Below, piece by piece: positions 9,892-19,078 of a DNA stretch of 64,000 bases (positions within the stretch are counted from its first letter, which is position 1; every line of letters starts with the position of its first letter). The stretch is from Paenibacillus protaetiae (GTDB lineage: Bacteria > Bacillota > Bacilli > Paenibacillales > Paenibacillaceae). The stretch covers positions 1,674,001 to 1,738,000 of the forward strand of contig NZ_CP035492.1 in the NCBI RefSeq assembly GCF_004135365.1, read 5' to 3'. The notes below the pieces were generated by a model, which worked only from the letters and a program-made list of their open reading frames with translations, was not told the DNA's origin and made no database searches. The translations under genes were made by a program, and so were the position numbers.

Positions 9892-10059
9892 TCAAGAATC
9901 AAGCTCTACTGCCGTCTCCTCAAGTTCAGCTTCAAGACTGCCGTCCGCAGCAGCCGCGTCAGCTTCTTGCCCCGATCCTATCTTGTTTACTTCTTTGTAT
10001 AACAAAAAGGATTCCACATCCCCGGTCAACGTAAAATACTTCCACGAAAAGTTTCGCAA
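9892..10059 (-). CDS. yqzL: YqzL family small protein
   Basis: A 55-residue ORF between era and recO. It reads LRNFSWKYFTLTGDVESFLL near its N-terminus, which resembles YqzL of Bacillus in sequence pattern (aromatic-rich FxWKxFxxTG, then D/E-rich) and in location. It starts with TTG at 10059, preceded by GAAAGGATG, and stops with TGA at 9892, leaving 32 bases before recO. The C-terminal half is acidic and Ala-rich. No function is known to me. Confidence 0.8.
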   Translation of the reverse strand: MRNFSWKYFTLTGDVESFLLYKEVNKIGSGQEADAAAADGSLEAELEETAVELDS

Positions 10060-10159
10060 TCGTATTCATCCTTTCCCTCGGAAATGTTCCCTGACGAAAA
10101 TAGGATGCGATAAATCGGGATGTGTTATCCTTAGCAATTATTTCAGCCGCAGCGGCCGG

Positions 10160-11059
10160 TTAATCATGCCGGAAGCCGAAGTCTTTCAATATTCTTTCCT
10201 GATTCCGCCAATCCTTCTTGACCTTCACCCACAGCTCAAGGAATGTGCGGGAACCAAGCAGCGACTCAATATCGTTGCGCGCAAGCTTGCCCACTTCTTT
10301 CAGAAGCGAGCCTTTTTTGCCGATAATAATCCCTTTTTGCGAATCGCGTTCGACATAAATAACAGCTCCGATATAGACAACTCCATTATCCTGGACGCGC
10401 ATATCTTCAATCTGTACGGCAATCGAGTGCGGAATTTCTTCCCGCGTCAAATGTAAAATTTTTTCACGGATCAGCTCGGCGCATACGAATTGCTCCGGAT
10501 GGTCCGTTACCTGGTCAGCCGGGTAATATTGCGGCCCTTCCGGCAAATAACGGATTAATTGCGCAAGAAGCGTCTCTACATTATTGCCCTGCAATGCCGA
10601 GATCGGCACAATTTCCGCAAAATCGTATAAATCTTTATATTCGGTAATGATGGGAAGCAATTTTTCCGGCTCAATCTTATCGATCTTGTTCAAAACAAGA
10701 AATACAGGCGTCTTCACCTTTTTAAGCTGTTCGATAATAAACCGGTCGCCGCCGCCGATTCCTTCCGCTACGTCAACAAGAAATAACGCCGCTTCGACTT
10801 CTTTTAGCGCGCTTTCCGCTGTTTTGAACATGTAGTCGCCCAGCTTGGATTGCGGCTTATGGATACCCGGCGTGTCCAAAAATACGATTTGGGCCTCGTC
10901 GGTCGTATACACGCCATGGATTTTGTTGCGCGTTGTTTGCGGCTTATCCGACATAATGGCGATTTTCTGGCCGATCAGATGGTTCATCAAGGTTGATTTT
11001 CCGACGTTTGGCCGGCCGATAATGGCTACAAACCCGGAACGGAATTTAGAATTGCTCAT
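10160..11059 (-). CDS. era: GTPase Era
   Basis: Essential GTPase that binds the 3' end of 16S rRNA and assists 30S subunit maturation. The 299 residues show G1 GRPNVGKS (about 16-23), G3 [10 protein letters not shown]4 NKID, and a C-terminal KH domain with [15 protein letters not shown]. The ATG at 11059 follows cdd by 12 bases, in the ybeY-dgkA-cdd-era order of Bacillus. Very secure. Confidence 0.97.
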   Translation of the reverse strand: MSNSKFRSGFVAIIGRPNVGKSTLMNHLIGQKIAIMSDKPQTTRNKIHGVYTTDEAQIVFLDTPGIHKPQSKLGDYMFKTAESALKEVEAALFLVDVAEGIGGGDRFIIEQLKKVKTPVFLVLNKIDKIEPEKLLPIITEYKDLYDFAEIVPISALQGNNVETLLAQLIRYLPEGPQYYPADQVTDHPEQFVCAELIREKILHLTREEIPHSIAVQIEDMRVQDNGVVYIGAVIYVERDSQKGIIIGKKGSLLKEVGKLARNDIESLLGSRTFLELWVKVKKDWRNQERILKDFGFRHD

Positions 11060-11071
11060 AAGTTTAACGAA

Positions 11072-11506
11072 TTACCCCTCTTTCTCCAAAGAAGAAGACG
11101 TAAACGCGCCTGGCAGCAGTTCTGCTACCGTTGTAACGCTCCACGCTCCTTTTAAATTGCCCATAACAACAGGCATATCATGTGCACACAGCTCGACAAG
11201 CACTTGGCGGCATACGCCGCATGGCGCAATGGGGCCTTCCGTATCGCCAATAACGGCAATCGCCTGAAACTCGCCCGGGCGCTTCCCGTCCGCAACCGCA
11301 CGGAACAAAGCTGTCCGTTCCGCACAATTGCTTGGGCCGTATGCCGCATTCTCAACGTTGCAGCCGTAATGGATCACGCCGTCACGTCCCAGCAATGCAG
11401 CGCCGACTTTAAAATGCGAATAAGGGACATATGCCCGCTCCATTGCTTCACGGGCCGCCTCCAGCAGCGAAACGTAATGTTGTTCGAGGCCAGTATATAC
11501 CGCCAT
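11072..11506 (-). CDS. cdd: Cytidine deaminase
   Basis: Homotetrameric zinc enzyme converting (deoxy)cytidine to (deoxy)uridine in pyrimidine salvage. From ATG 11506 it has 144 residues. The catalytic zinc ligands and proton shuttle are visible as Cys61-Ala-Glu63 and PCGVC (Cys96, Cys99). The longer ORF beginning at 11575 would add 23 non-homologous residues; the ATG at 11506 has a purine-rich GGGAGTGGGAG ahead. It lies between dgkA and era. Confidence 0.95.
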   Translation of the reverse strand: MAVYTGLEQHYVSLLEAAREAMERAYVPYSHFKVGAALLGRDGVIHYGCNVENAAYGPSNCAERTALFRAVADGKRPGEFQAIAVIGDTEGPIAPCGVCRQVLVELCAHDMPVVMGNLKGAWSVTTVAELLPGAFTSSSLEKEG

Positions 11507-11541
11507 TTCTCCCACTCCCTTGTTAGATGCAGAAACGACGT

Positions 11542-11565
11542 CACCGCTTCGCGGGAAGCGGTGAT
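11542..11565. other. Hairpin between dgkA and cdd
   Basis: TCACCGCTTC and GAAGCGGTGA form a perfect 10-base stem with a 4-base loop in the short gap between dgkA and cdd. There is no strong T tract, so it may be an RNA-processing or attenuation hairpin rather than a terminator. Confidence 0.45.
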
Positions 11566-11590
11566 GCCGTTTCAAAAGACGTTGTTTCCA

Positions 11591-11953
11591 TCATTGAAAT
11601 AATAATTCCCAGATAGGGGGCAGCAATACGATTACACCGATAACAACCGCAGCAGCCGATACGATCAACACAGCTCCTGCAGCGACATCTTTTGCACGTT
11701 TCGCTAAAGGATGAAGACTTGGGCTCGCAAGGTTAACTACCTGCTCCACAGCAGTGTTCATCATTTCCGCCGATATGACGGACCCGATGGTCAGCAGCAG
11801 AATAGCCCACCTTGTAACGGTCAGCCGCGCGATCAATCCAAGGAAAATAACGATAACGGCTGCTGCGGTATGAATACGCATGTGGCGCTGCGTACGCAAG
11901 GCATATTGAATGCCCGAGCACGCGTAGCCCAAGCTCCGGATAAATTTCCGCAT
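11591..11953 (-). CDS. dgkA: Undecaprenol kinase / diacylglycerol kinase family
   Basis: Small membrane kinase of the DgkA family. In Bacillus the homologue phosphorylates undecaprenol for cell-wall lipid carrier supply. The 120 residues contain three hydrophobic segments and the active-site block SAEMMNTAVEQVVNLAS. Its ATG at 11953 shares one base with the ybeY stop (TAATG), so translation is probably coupled. The lipid substrate is inferred from Gram-positive homologues. Confidence 0.9.
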   Translation of the reverse strand: MRKFIRSLGYACSGIQYALRTQRHMRIHTAAAVIVIFLGLIARLTVTRWAILLLTIGSVISAEMMNTAVEQVVNLASPSLHPLAKRAKDVAAGAVLIVSAAAVVIGVIVLLPPIWELLFQ

Positions 11954-12450
11954 TAGCGGGACAGACCAGCCTTTTGAAGAACCGCTTCCTGCTTCGCAAA
12001 CATTTCTTTTTCGCTTGCGTCATCCTGATGATCATATCCGATCAAATGAAGGAAACCGTGAACGAACAAAAAGCCGATTTCGCGTTCCAGCGAATGCCCG
12101 TACTCTTCGCTTTGCTCCGCTGCCCTTTCGACGGAAATAATAATATCGCCCAGCATGCCGGAAATCGGATCAAGCTCGTCTTCGCTTTCCACCTCAAAAA
12201 TAATGTCCAGCTCTTCGGTGCCTTCATCCTGCATCGCAAACGACAACACATCCGTCGGGCGGTCGATGCCGCGGTATTCTTTGTTCAGCTGGTGAATTTG
12301 CTCGTTGTCGGTAAACGTCAGCGTCACTTCTCCGTTCAGCACGTTCTCCGCTTCGCCGGCAAGCTGCAGCAGCTGCTCCAGCCGCGCGATCCAGCTTTCC
12401 GGAATGTCCATTTTATCCTGCTCATTGCTCCAATCCAATTGCAAACTCAT
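11953..12450 (-). CDS. ybeY: Endoribonuclease YbeY (rRNA maturation factor)
   Basis: Zinc-dependent RNase needed for 16S rRNA 3' processing and ribosome quality control. It has 165 residues with the metal motif HGFLHLIGYDH (His131, His135, His141) and the family block RPTDVLSFAM upstream. Its start overlaps the stop of pgpH by four bases (ATGA). It sits beside phoH (YbeZ-type) and era, the usual functional neighbours. Confidence 0.96.
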   Translation of the reverse strand: MSLQLDWSNEQDKMDIPESWIARLEQLLQLAGEAENVLNGEVTLTFTDNEQIHQLNKEYRGIDRPTDVLSFAMQDEGTEELDIIFEVESEDELDPISGMLGDIIISVERAAEQSEEYGHSLEREIGFLFVHGFLHLIGYDHQDDASEKEMFAKQEAVLQKAGLSR

Positions 12451-14696
12451 GCTAAACGCTCCTTTGATTTGTCTTCCTCCGGATATTCAATGCGGGAGTG
12501 GAAAATGCCGATGACGCTTTCCTTCAGCGACTGGGCGATTTGTTCCAGCTCCTTCATCGTCAAATCGCATTCATTCAGCTGGTTATCGTCCAGCCTGCTT
12601 TTAATGATTTTATGAATCAGCGAGTCAATCTGATCAACCGTAGGGTTGCGCAAGCTCCTTACCGCCGCTTCCACGCTGTCGGCGATTCCGACTATCGCCG
12701 CTTCTTTCGACTGCGCTTTCGGACCCGGGTAGCGGAAATCGTCGAGCGTAAATGCCGGTTCGATTCCTTGCTCTTCAGCCTGCTTGACTGCTTTATGGTA
12801 AAAATAATACAAGCTTGTTGTGCCGTGATGCTGCTCCGCAATATCGCGCAGCTGCTTCGGCATATTGTACGACTTCAGCATTTCCACGCCGTCCCGCGCG
12901 TGGGCGACAATGATTGACTTGCTCAGCTTCGGATCAATCGTATCATGCGGGTTTTCAATATTCGACTGGTTCTCAATGAAATAGTTTGGCCGTTTTGTTT
13001 TGCCGATATCATGATAAAAGGACCCGACCCGGCACAATAAACCGTCCGCTCCGATCGCCTCTGCCGCCGCCTCCGATAAATTGCCGACCATTACGCTATG
13101 ATGGTATGTACCGGGCGTTTCCGTAAGCAGCTTGCGCAGCAGCGGGTGATTCGGGTTGGACAGCTCCACAAGCTTAAGCGCAGACAAAATGCCGAAGGTC
13201 ACTTCAAAAAACGGCATAAGGCCGATAACCAGTATGGCCGTCAGCAGCCCGTTCACAAACGCAAATCCGATGCTGTAAATCATCGTTGCTTCCTGATCCA
13301 GCTTGCCGGTAAGCAGCGTAAGCGACAAAACGGACAAAGAGCCGAACAAGCTGGCCATAATGCCCGCTTTCAGAATGGTGGACCGCTGGCTTGCGCGGTG
13401 AATGGAAAAAATCGCCGCAAACGCCATTGCCATTATCACAAAGCCGTAGCCGTAGTTAAACAGCTGATTCTGGTTCGTATTAAGCACTATACTGCCAAAG
13501 GCGGCGAACAAAATCGAGCTTACAATCGCCAAATGCATGTCCAGCAGCAGCGTAATAAGCATAGAGCCAAGCGCCGCCGGAGCCAGATAGCCGATATAAA
13601 ACGCGGCGTCCGTTTGAATAATGGCGATAATCTGCATCGCCACCATCGTAATGAAATAAATTAGCCACAGCATAAGCAGCTGTGTGTTGTTATATTTATT
13701 TTGGCGGCTGGAGAAGACGCCCGTGTGATCCAGGTAGCTGAATACGCCTAATATAAGCAGCAGCGACATCATAAACAAGCCAAGCTGCGGCCAGTAATTT
13801 TTTTTGTCCTGCAGCAGCGAAGAATCGGACAATATCTCATATATTTCCGGGGTAATGATTTCCCCTTTTTTTACAATAATATCTCCATCCTTGTAAACAA
13901 CAGGCGGAGCATCTTTTTTGGCTTGCGCTTTTGCTTCATCCGTAGCGCTTTTATCCAAAAATTTATTTGGCATAATGGCAAAACGCGCGAGCTCCTGCAC
14001 GATCTCGCGGCTTGTCCGGCTGCTGATAGAGCTTGCGTTGACCAGCTCCGGCACTTTCATTCGGGCCGTCTCCGCTTCGCGCAGCGAGTCTCCCATCAGC
14101 TTGCGGACGACATCCTGCGCTACCGTGCGCATTTCTTCCAGCTCCGTAAGACTTAGATTCGGAATCTTATAGAACGTTTCTTCCGGAATCGTATATTGCT
14201 GCTCTTTTACAACTTTAACCATCTCTTCCATCAAGGTAGAGCTATAAGTACCATTGCCGGCATTCACTTTGGCGAAATTATCGACATATTGTGCGTATTT
14301 GCCGGGAATTTCATTGCGGTAAATATCAATTTTATTTTGAGTCGTAACCTGATCGTCCTGATTCAGCTGCTCGATCCGGTCGAATATTTGCCCAATCAAA
14401 TTATCGCTTCTTAAAGCTACGTTGGAATACACGGTTTCAACGCGGTCGGCTGCATCTTCCTGTGCTTTCAGCGTCCCTTTTACATCTTCGATCTGATGGG
14501 GAGCGACGATATTTTTCTCGCTGATATCGCCTTGCTTGATGTCGTATGTTTCCGGAAGCACGTGCGGAGCCAAGCTGAAATAGAACAGCAGCACAAACAG
14601 CAACAAGAGCAGCCACCTTACGGCGGCGCTCTGCTTCCACCCCGCCGATTTCGACGGTTTCAAGCTTCCTTGTTTACCGGATTGTTTGTAGCTCAT
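12447..14696 (-). CDS. pgpH: Cyclic-di-AMP phosphodiesterase PgpH (7TM-HD protein)
   Basis: Membrane HD-domain phosphodiesterase (YqfF/PgpH family), which degrades c-di-AMP in related Firmicutes. The 749 residues have one N-terminal membrane helix (about 28-46), a long extracytoplasmic 7TMR-HDED-type domain to about residue 300, seven membrane helices, then a cytoplasmic HD domain with His532/His533 and the His-Asp pair in FYHDIGKTKRPNYF (562-563). The ATG at 14696 is 17 bases after the phoH stop. The substrate is inferred from characterised family members. Confidence 0.93.
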   Translation of the reverse strand: MSYKQSGKQGSLKPSKSAGWKQSAAVRWLLLLLFVLLFYFSLAPHVLPETYDIKQGDISEKNIVAPHQIEDVKGTLKAQEDAADRVETVYSNVALRSDNLIGQIFDRIEQLNQDDQVTTQNKIDIYRNEIPGKYAQYVDNFAKVNAGNGTYSSTLMEEMVKVVKEQQYTIPEETFYKIPNLSLTELEEMRTVAQDVVRKLMGDSLREAETARMKVPELVNASSISSRTSREIVQELARFAIMPNKFLDKSATDEAKAQAKKDAPPVVYKDGDIIVKKGEIITPEIYEILSDSSLLQDKKNYWPQLGLFMMSLLLILGVFSYLDHTGVFSSRQNKYNNTQLLMLWLIYFITMVAMQIIAIIQTDAAFYIGYLAPAALGSMLITLLLDMHLAIVSSILFAAFGSIVLNTNQNQLFNYGYGFVIMAMAFAAIFSIHRASQRSTILKAGIMASLFGSLSVLSLTLLTGKLDQEATMIYSIGFAFVNGLLTAILVIGLMPFFEVTFGILSALKLVELSNPNHPLLRKLLTETPGTYHHSVMVGNLSEAAAEAIGADGLLCRVGSFYHDIGKTKRPNYFIENQSNIENPHDTIDPKLSKSIIVAHARDGVEMLKSYNMPKQLRDIAEQHHGTTSLYYFYHKAVKQAEEQGIEPAFTLDDFRYPGPKAQSKEAAIVGIADSVEAAVRSLRNPTVDQIDSLIHKIIKSRLDDNQLNECDLTMKELEQIAQSLKESVIGIFHSRIEYPEEDKSKERLA

Positions 14697-14713
14697 GCAG
14701 CGGACATTCCTCT

Positions 14714-15688
14714 CTAAGCTTTGTTTTCAGCGTCCACATTGTAGGCCATAACGATTTTCTGCACTAAAGAATGCCTAACGACATCCGATTCCGAAAAATA
14801 GATAAATCCAATTTCTTTAATATCTTTCAGGATGCGTTGTGCTTCTATTAAACCCGAGTTTTTGCCTCTGGGCAAATCGATTTGCGTCATGTCGCCTGTA
14901 ATGACCATTTTCGAGCCAAAACCAAGGCGCGTCAAAAACATTTTCATTTGCTCGGGGGTCGTGTTTTGCGCCTCGTCCAATATAATAAACGAATCGTCCA
15001 ATGTACGGCCGCGCATATAAGCAAGAGGCGCGATCTCAATTACGCCGCGCTCAAACAGCTTTCCGGTCTGATCCGGCCCCATCACATCGTGAAGGGCATC
15101 ATACAATGGGCGAAGATAAGGGTCAACCTTTTCCTGCAAATCTCCCGGCAAAAACCCGAGACTTTCACCCGCTTCCACTGCCGGGCGGGTAAGCATAATT
15201 TTTTTCACTTTGCCTTCTTTAAGCGCAGCGACCGCCAGCACCACCGCCAAATAGGTTTTGCCCGTGCCCGCAGGGCCGATGCCAAACACGATATCATGCT
15301 TGCGGATGGTTTTGACATAATGCCGCTGGCCAATCGTCTTGACGCGGATCGGCTTCCCTCGGTACGTTGTTGTAATCTCTGCTTTAAACAAATCAAGCAG
15401 CTCTTCGGCCTGCATGGCGCGCGCCAGCTCCAGCGCGTACATCATATCTCTCTCCGTAGGCGTATAGCCGCCTCTCACAAGCTGCAGCATCACATCATAA
15501 AGCTGCTCAAGCGAGTCTACTTCCGCTGGATCGCCCGTTATGACGATTTCCGCCTCGCGAGACGAGATCCGTGCTGTCATTTGCTCTTGCACCAAACGCA
15601 AGAACCGGTCCTGCGGCCCAAACACTGCGAGCCCTTCCGCCGCATTGCCCAGCGGGATTTTCACTGTTTTTGCTTCGATTTGCAACAA
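14714..15688 (-). CDS. phoH: PhoH family ATPase (YbeZ type)
   Basis: Cytoplasmic P-loop ATPase of the PhoH/YbeZ family, functionally linked to YbeY in RNA metabolism. The 324 residues have a KH-like N-terminal part, Walker A GPAGTGKT (138-145) and Walker B with FIILDEAQNT. Two TTG codons in tandem (15688, 15685) are the only plausible starts, and AAGGAG lies eight bases before the first. It begins only three bases after the yqfD stop. Confidence 0.94.
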   Translation of the reverse strand: MLQIEAKTVKIPLGNAAEGLAVFGPQDRFLRLVQEQMTARISSREAEIVITGDPAEVDSLEQLYDVMLQLVRGGYTPTERDMMYALELARAMQAEELLDLFKAEITTTYRGKPIRVKTIGQRHYVKTIRKHDIVFGIGPAGTGKTYLAVVLAVAALKEGKVKKIMLTRPAVEAGESLGFLPGDLQEKVDPYLRPLYDALHDVMGPDQTGKLFERGVIEIAPLAYMRGRTLDDSFIILDEAQNTTPEQMKMFLTRLGFGSKMVITGDMTQIDLPRGKNSGLIEAQRILKDIKEIGFIYFSESDVVRHSLVQKIVMAYNVDAENKA

Positions 15689-15691
15689 ACC

Positions 15692-16888
15692 TCAATCTCC
15701 TTGTTCATGGACTAAAGGCATCTCTTCTATGATTGACTGCTCCACTTCAAAAAGAACTTTCATATAAACTTTACCATTGTCCGTCTTTTCATGCAAAATA
15801 ATTTCATCCCGGACGACCGAGTCCGCTCCTGCTTTTGAAGCCAGCACTGCCTTTGCCTGCAGCAAACCCGCCTGCTTTGCTTCGTCCGCAGTCAATTGCC
15901 TTTGCTCCGTACGGACTTCCATCACCGTTTCTTTCATTCTTCCAATCGGCAGCTTCCAGTTGCGCCAGCCCGCCTGCTCTTCCTCCCGCACCGCTTCCGA
16001 CTGCTCGAAGGGCGTTTTCCCGAAGCCGCTTACCTGCAGCAGCCTGGAGCCAAGCACCGCATACCATTTTGTCTTTTTCTCTCCTGTATAGACTTTAACC
16101 GGCTGGACAAGCGGTGACGTGATGTTATATTCATACCAGACCAATCCTTTCACTACCCCTTTGGCCGGTACGGTCTGCGTATAAGCACCGTCGCCAATTG
16201 TGCCGGAAATAAGTGTCTGGCCTTTTTTCACCTTCGTATTTTTACTGACGACCGGACGGCCTTTTTCCACCAATATTTGCGTGACGACTGCATCATGAGA
16301 GGCAACCAAATGCCTAGGCGTGTTCAAGTCCGCTGTTTTCGGAACGGTATTCTCGACTACTTGAATAACAATGCGTGTCCCTTTTTTCTCCACGCCAACC
16401 CACGAGGCGTCCGGCAGCTTGCTTGTTAAACGTTTGGACAATAGATCGGCGTCAGCCAGTTTAAACGACCACTGAAAAGGAAAAATCCCTTCCTGCTTGG
16501 CTGCTTGTTCAATCTGCTCGTCCGACATGCGGGAGTTGCCCGTAATTTCAACCGTCCATACTAAAGAAGACAATAAATAAATAATGGCAAAAAACAAAAC
16601 GATGCCTAACGCAAAAAACTTTCTTTTTCCCATTTTGTCCAAAAGAAAAGGAAAACCTGCTCGTCCTGTCACATGGATACGGCAGCCGGTTTTTTTCAAA
16701 TAAGGGCGCAGACGAAAAAAATCGCTGACGGAAACTTCGAACTGGAGCTTGCCATCGCTTGTCCAGCGAATGGACGATAATGTTAAACCTCCTGCAAGCG
16801 CGCGGTTCACAAGCTCTTCAGGCTGTCCGCCGCGCACTTGCACGGTTACAATACCTCTCACCCAATGCAGCCATAACACGCTAATCAT
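15692..16888 (-). CDS. yqfD: Sporulation protein YqfD
   Basis: Membrane protein of the YqfD family, made in the mother cell during sporulation in Bacillus. About 398 residues: an N-terminal cytoplasmic part, one strong membrane helix (FFALGIVLFFAIIYLLSSLV, about residues 91-110 from this start) and a large extracytoplasmic domain. The start is uncertain. The ATG at 16888 follows AAGGGA too closely, while the GTG at 16879 has ideal spacing; an upstream GTG at 16936 has no ribosome site. It pairs with yqfC upstream, as in Bacillus. Confidence 0.9.
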   Translation of the reverse strand: MISVLWLHWVRGIVTVQVRGGQPEELVNRALAGGLTLSSIRWTSDGKLQFEVSVSDFFRLRPYLKKTGCRIHVTGRAGFPFLLDKMGKRKFFALGIVLFFAIIYLLSSLVWTVEITGNSRMSDEQIEQAAKQEGIFPFQWSFKLADADLLSKRLTSKLPDASWVGVEKKGTRIVIQVVENTVPKTADLNTPRHLVASHDAVVTQILVEKGRPVVSKNTKVKKGQTLISGTIGDGAYTQTVPAKGVVKGLVWYEYNITSPLVQPVKVYTGEKKTKWYAVLGSRLLQVSGFGKTPFEQSEAVREEEQAGWRNWKLPIGRMKETVMEVRTEQRQLTADEAKQAGLLQAKAVLASKAGADSVVRDEIILHEKTDNGKVYMKVLFEVEQSIIEEMPLVHEQGD

Positions 16889-16962
16889 TCCCTTCAATCC
16901 GCATATAGTCCGCCCCTTAGCCGGCGGCTTGTACACCAGCGCCCGATAGCGCCGTTATCCGG

Positions 16963-17238
16963 CTATTTGAGCGCGATTTGCTTGATTAAGCCTTCGATAA
17001 ACACTTCTTCCGTCCAAATTGTGCGGATGACCAAATCTGAGCCGATAACCTCCAGCTCTCCTTTGCTCAATGCAAGCGTCAGCTTCTCGCTGGAGAACTG
17101 AATGACGCCGCGGTGATTCTCGATATAAAGTTGTCTATCCCCGATCATGGTAAGCCTCGGAAGATCGTACATGACGTCCTGCGGCATATCCAGCATGTCG
17201 GCGGTCCATTTTCGTATTTTTCGGTTGATGCGGCCCAT
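16963..17238 (-). CDS. yqfC: Sporulation protein YqfC
   Basis: Small protein (91 residues) of the YqfC family, encoded with YqfD in endospore formers. The core DVMYDLPRLTMIGDRQLYIE and GVIQFSSEKLTLALSKGELEV are characteristic. The ATG at 17238 follows GGAGAG closely; the ORF could extend to 17277 but without homology. It begins a new transcription unit, because a strong terminator separates it from the upstream flotillin operon. Confidence 0.9.
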   Translation of the reverse strand: MGRINRKIRKWTADMLDMPQDVMYDLPRLTMIGDRQLYIENHRGVIQFSSEKLTLALSKGELEVIGSDLVIRTIWTEEVFIEGLIKQIALK

Positions 17239-17312
17239 ATGCTCTCCGGTCCCCCCGCCTTGCGTATGCGATGGCATAAGCCTGTTAAAATAACAAAACG
17301 GTTCTTCATTCC

Positions 17313-17341
17313 AAATTATGCTCGGAGCGGCTCATTTATGA
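17313..17341 (-). promoter_or_regulatory. Candidate SigE-type promoter for yqfC-yqfD
   Basis: Minus strand TCATAAA, 14 bases, CATAATTT. This partly matches the mother-cell SigE consensus (KMATATT / CATACAMT), about 75 bases before yqfC. Known SigE control of this gene pair in Bacillus supports it; the sequence match is moderate. Confidence 0.4.
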
Positions 17342-17423
17342 AGATCGCAAAAGATAACATACACCGCGTCGCAAGGAAGGGCTACGGCTGCGAATAATAA
17401 CGGCTGATCCTGCCTGGACAGCA

Positions 17424-17472
17424 AAAAAAAGCAAGCTTCCGGATTGTAACAATCCAGAAAGCTTGCTTTTTA
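17424..17472 (-). terminator. Terminator of the nfeD-floA operon
   Basis: Minus-strand hairpin AAGCAAGCTTTCTGGATTG / CAATCCGGAAGCTTGCTT with a short loop, followed by eight T. It overlaps the TAA stop of the gene ending at 17470. Confidence 0.92.
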
Positions 17473-18018
17473 TTTACGGAACGGTTTTTTGGCGCGCGGC
17501 GGGCCTAAAATTTCCGACCATACGACAGCTCGCCGCAAGTCTTCTTCGCTGGCGCGCAGCACCGGCGATTTGGCCGGCTGCGCCTTGGGCTGGCGGGCAG
17601 CGCCCTGCGCGTTCTGACGCACTCCCAAGCCCGTATGGCCGTGTCTGGCGGGAGGAGCCGGCTGCGAGGCCGCCTGGCTGCGGCTCTGTGCCGGATACGC
17701 CCCTGAGAACGGGCTTACGCCGGGAGGCTGCACAGCGGAACGGGGAGGCTCCTCTGCCTGCTTAGGAGCCGGCTCATAAGGAGCTTCTCGCCAATTCTCC
17801 TCATCGCGGCTGTTTTCGTTCCTTTCGTGCTCCTCCTGCGGATGCGGATAACGCCGCTCGCGTTCTCCCGGCCAGGAGCGGTCAGCGCCGCCGCCAAAGG
17901 TCGGCATACCGCCTCTCGGGCGCTGCTTGCGCGAGCCGCCCACGATTTTGGCGATAATCCCGATAATGACCACAATAAAAAAGATGTTGCTTGATAAAAA
18001 AGCGATCAGCTTCTCCAA
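17470..18018 (-). CDS. Unknown membrane-anchored Pro/Arg-rich protein in the flotillin operon
   Basis: 182 residues, no family recognised. An N-terminal hydrophobic segment (FFIVVIIGIIAKIVGG, about residues 13-28) is followed by about 120 residues of low complexity rich in Pro, Gln, Arg and Ala, then a compact C-terminal stretch LRRAVVWSEILGPPRAKKPF that looks like a conserved tail. The start is TTG at 18018 after GGGGGTGAT. It lies 34 bases after floA and is the last gene before the terminator, so it is co-transcribed with nfeD and floA. The position corresponds to yqfB of Bacillus, but it is much longer and I see no convincing resemblance. Confidence 0.75.
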   Translation of the reverse strand: MEKLIAFLSSNIFFIVVIIGIIAKIVGGSRKQRPRGGMPTFGGGADRSWPGERERRYPHPQEEHERNENSRDEENWREAPYEPAPKQAEEPPRSAVQPPGVSPFSGAYPAQSRSQAASQPAPPARHGHTGLGVRQNAQGAARQPKAQPAKSPVLRASEEDLRRAVVWSEILGPPRAKKPFRK

Positions 18019-18052
18019 TCTATCACCCCCGGCAAATTAATGGAATCGCCGG

Positions 18053-19054
18053 TCAGGCGTTTGAGTTGCCGCCATTGTGGTCGGAATCCGCCGAATCCGG
18101 CTTGCCGATCGTATTGCGCATTTGCGTATCCGCTTCAATATTTTTCAAGTTCATATAATCCATGACGCCGATTTTGCCCGACTTCAGCGCTTCTGCCATT
18201 GCAAGCGGCACCTGTGATTCCGATTCGACAACCAGCGCTCTCATTTCTACGACACGCGCCTTCATTTCCTGCTCTTGGGCAACCGCCATCGCGCGGCGTT
18301 CTTCCGCTTTAGCCTGAGCGATCCGCTTGTCGGCTTCCGCTTGCTCGGTTTGCAGATTGGCGCCGATATTTTTGCCTACGTCCACATCGGCGATATCAAT
18401 GGACAAAATTTCGAATGCAGTTCCGGCATCCAGCCCTTTCCCTAACACAGTGCGCGAAATCAGGTCCGGATTTTCAAGCACGTCTTTATGCGAACCGGAG
18501 GAACCAACCGTCGTTACGATCCCTTCGCCGACCCGGGCGATAATCGTTTCTTCGCCGGCGCCGCCGACGAGCCGTTCGATATTGGCGCGAACCGTAACTC
18601 TTGCTTTTACTTTCACTTCGATGCCGTCTTTCGCTACCGCCGCTACAATCGGCGTTTCAATAACGCGGGGATTAACGCTCATTTGTACCGCCTGAAGCAC
18701 ATCGCGGCCAGCCAAATCAATCGCGGCCGCCCGTTCAAAAATAAGCGGAATGTTGGCGCGTTGGGCCGCAATCAGCGCATTAACTACCCGGTCGACGTTG
18801 CCGCCCGCCAAGTAATGGCTTTCCAGCTGGTTGATCGACAACCCTAATCCCGCTTTCGTCGCTTTGATCATCGGGTTCACGATCCGGCTTGGCGTAACAC
18901 GGCGCAATCGCATCGCTACAAGCGTTATGATGCCGATGCGCACGCCCGATGCAATGGCGGAAACCCACAGCATAACCGGGAAGAAACTAAGAAATACAGA
19001 GATGACGATAATCGCCAGCACAACAATAATGACTGCAGTTACTAATGGATCCAA
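18053..19054 (-). CDS. floA: Flotillin-like protein FloA
   Basis: Membrane-associated SPFH-like scaffold of functional membrane microdomains (YqfA/FloA). The 333 residues begin with a hydrophobic hairpin (about 4-35). The flotillin body follows with [22 protein letters not shown], then Ala/Glu-rich helices ([20 protein letters not shown]). The TTG at 19054 is the only usable start downstream of AAAGGAG; an in-frame stop lies just before it. It is 24 bases after nfeD, its standard partner. Confidence 0.95.
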   Translation of the reverse strand: MDPLVTAVIIVVLAIIVISVFLSFFPVMLWVSAIASGVRIGIITLVAMRLRRVTPSRIVNPMIKATKAGLGLSINQLESHYLAGGNVDRVVNALIAAQRANIPLIFERAAAIDLAGRDVLQAVQMSVNPRVIETPIVAAVAKDGIEVKVKARVTVRANIERLVGGAGEETIIARVGEGIVTTVGSSGSHKDVLENPDLISRTVLGKGLDAGTAFEILSIDIADVDVGKNIGANLQTEQAEADKRIAQAKAEERRAMAVAQEQEMKARVVEMRALVVESESQVPLAMAEALKSGKIGVMDYMNLKNIEADTQMRNTIGKPDSADSDHNGGNSNA

Positions 19055-19078
19055 ATGAAATCACGACTCCTTTCAAGT

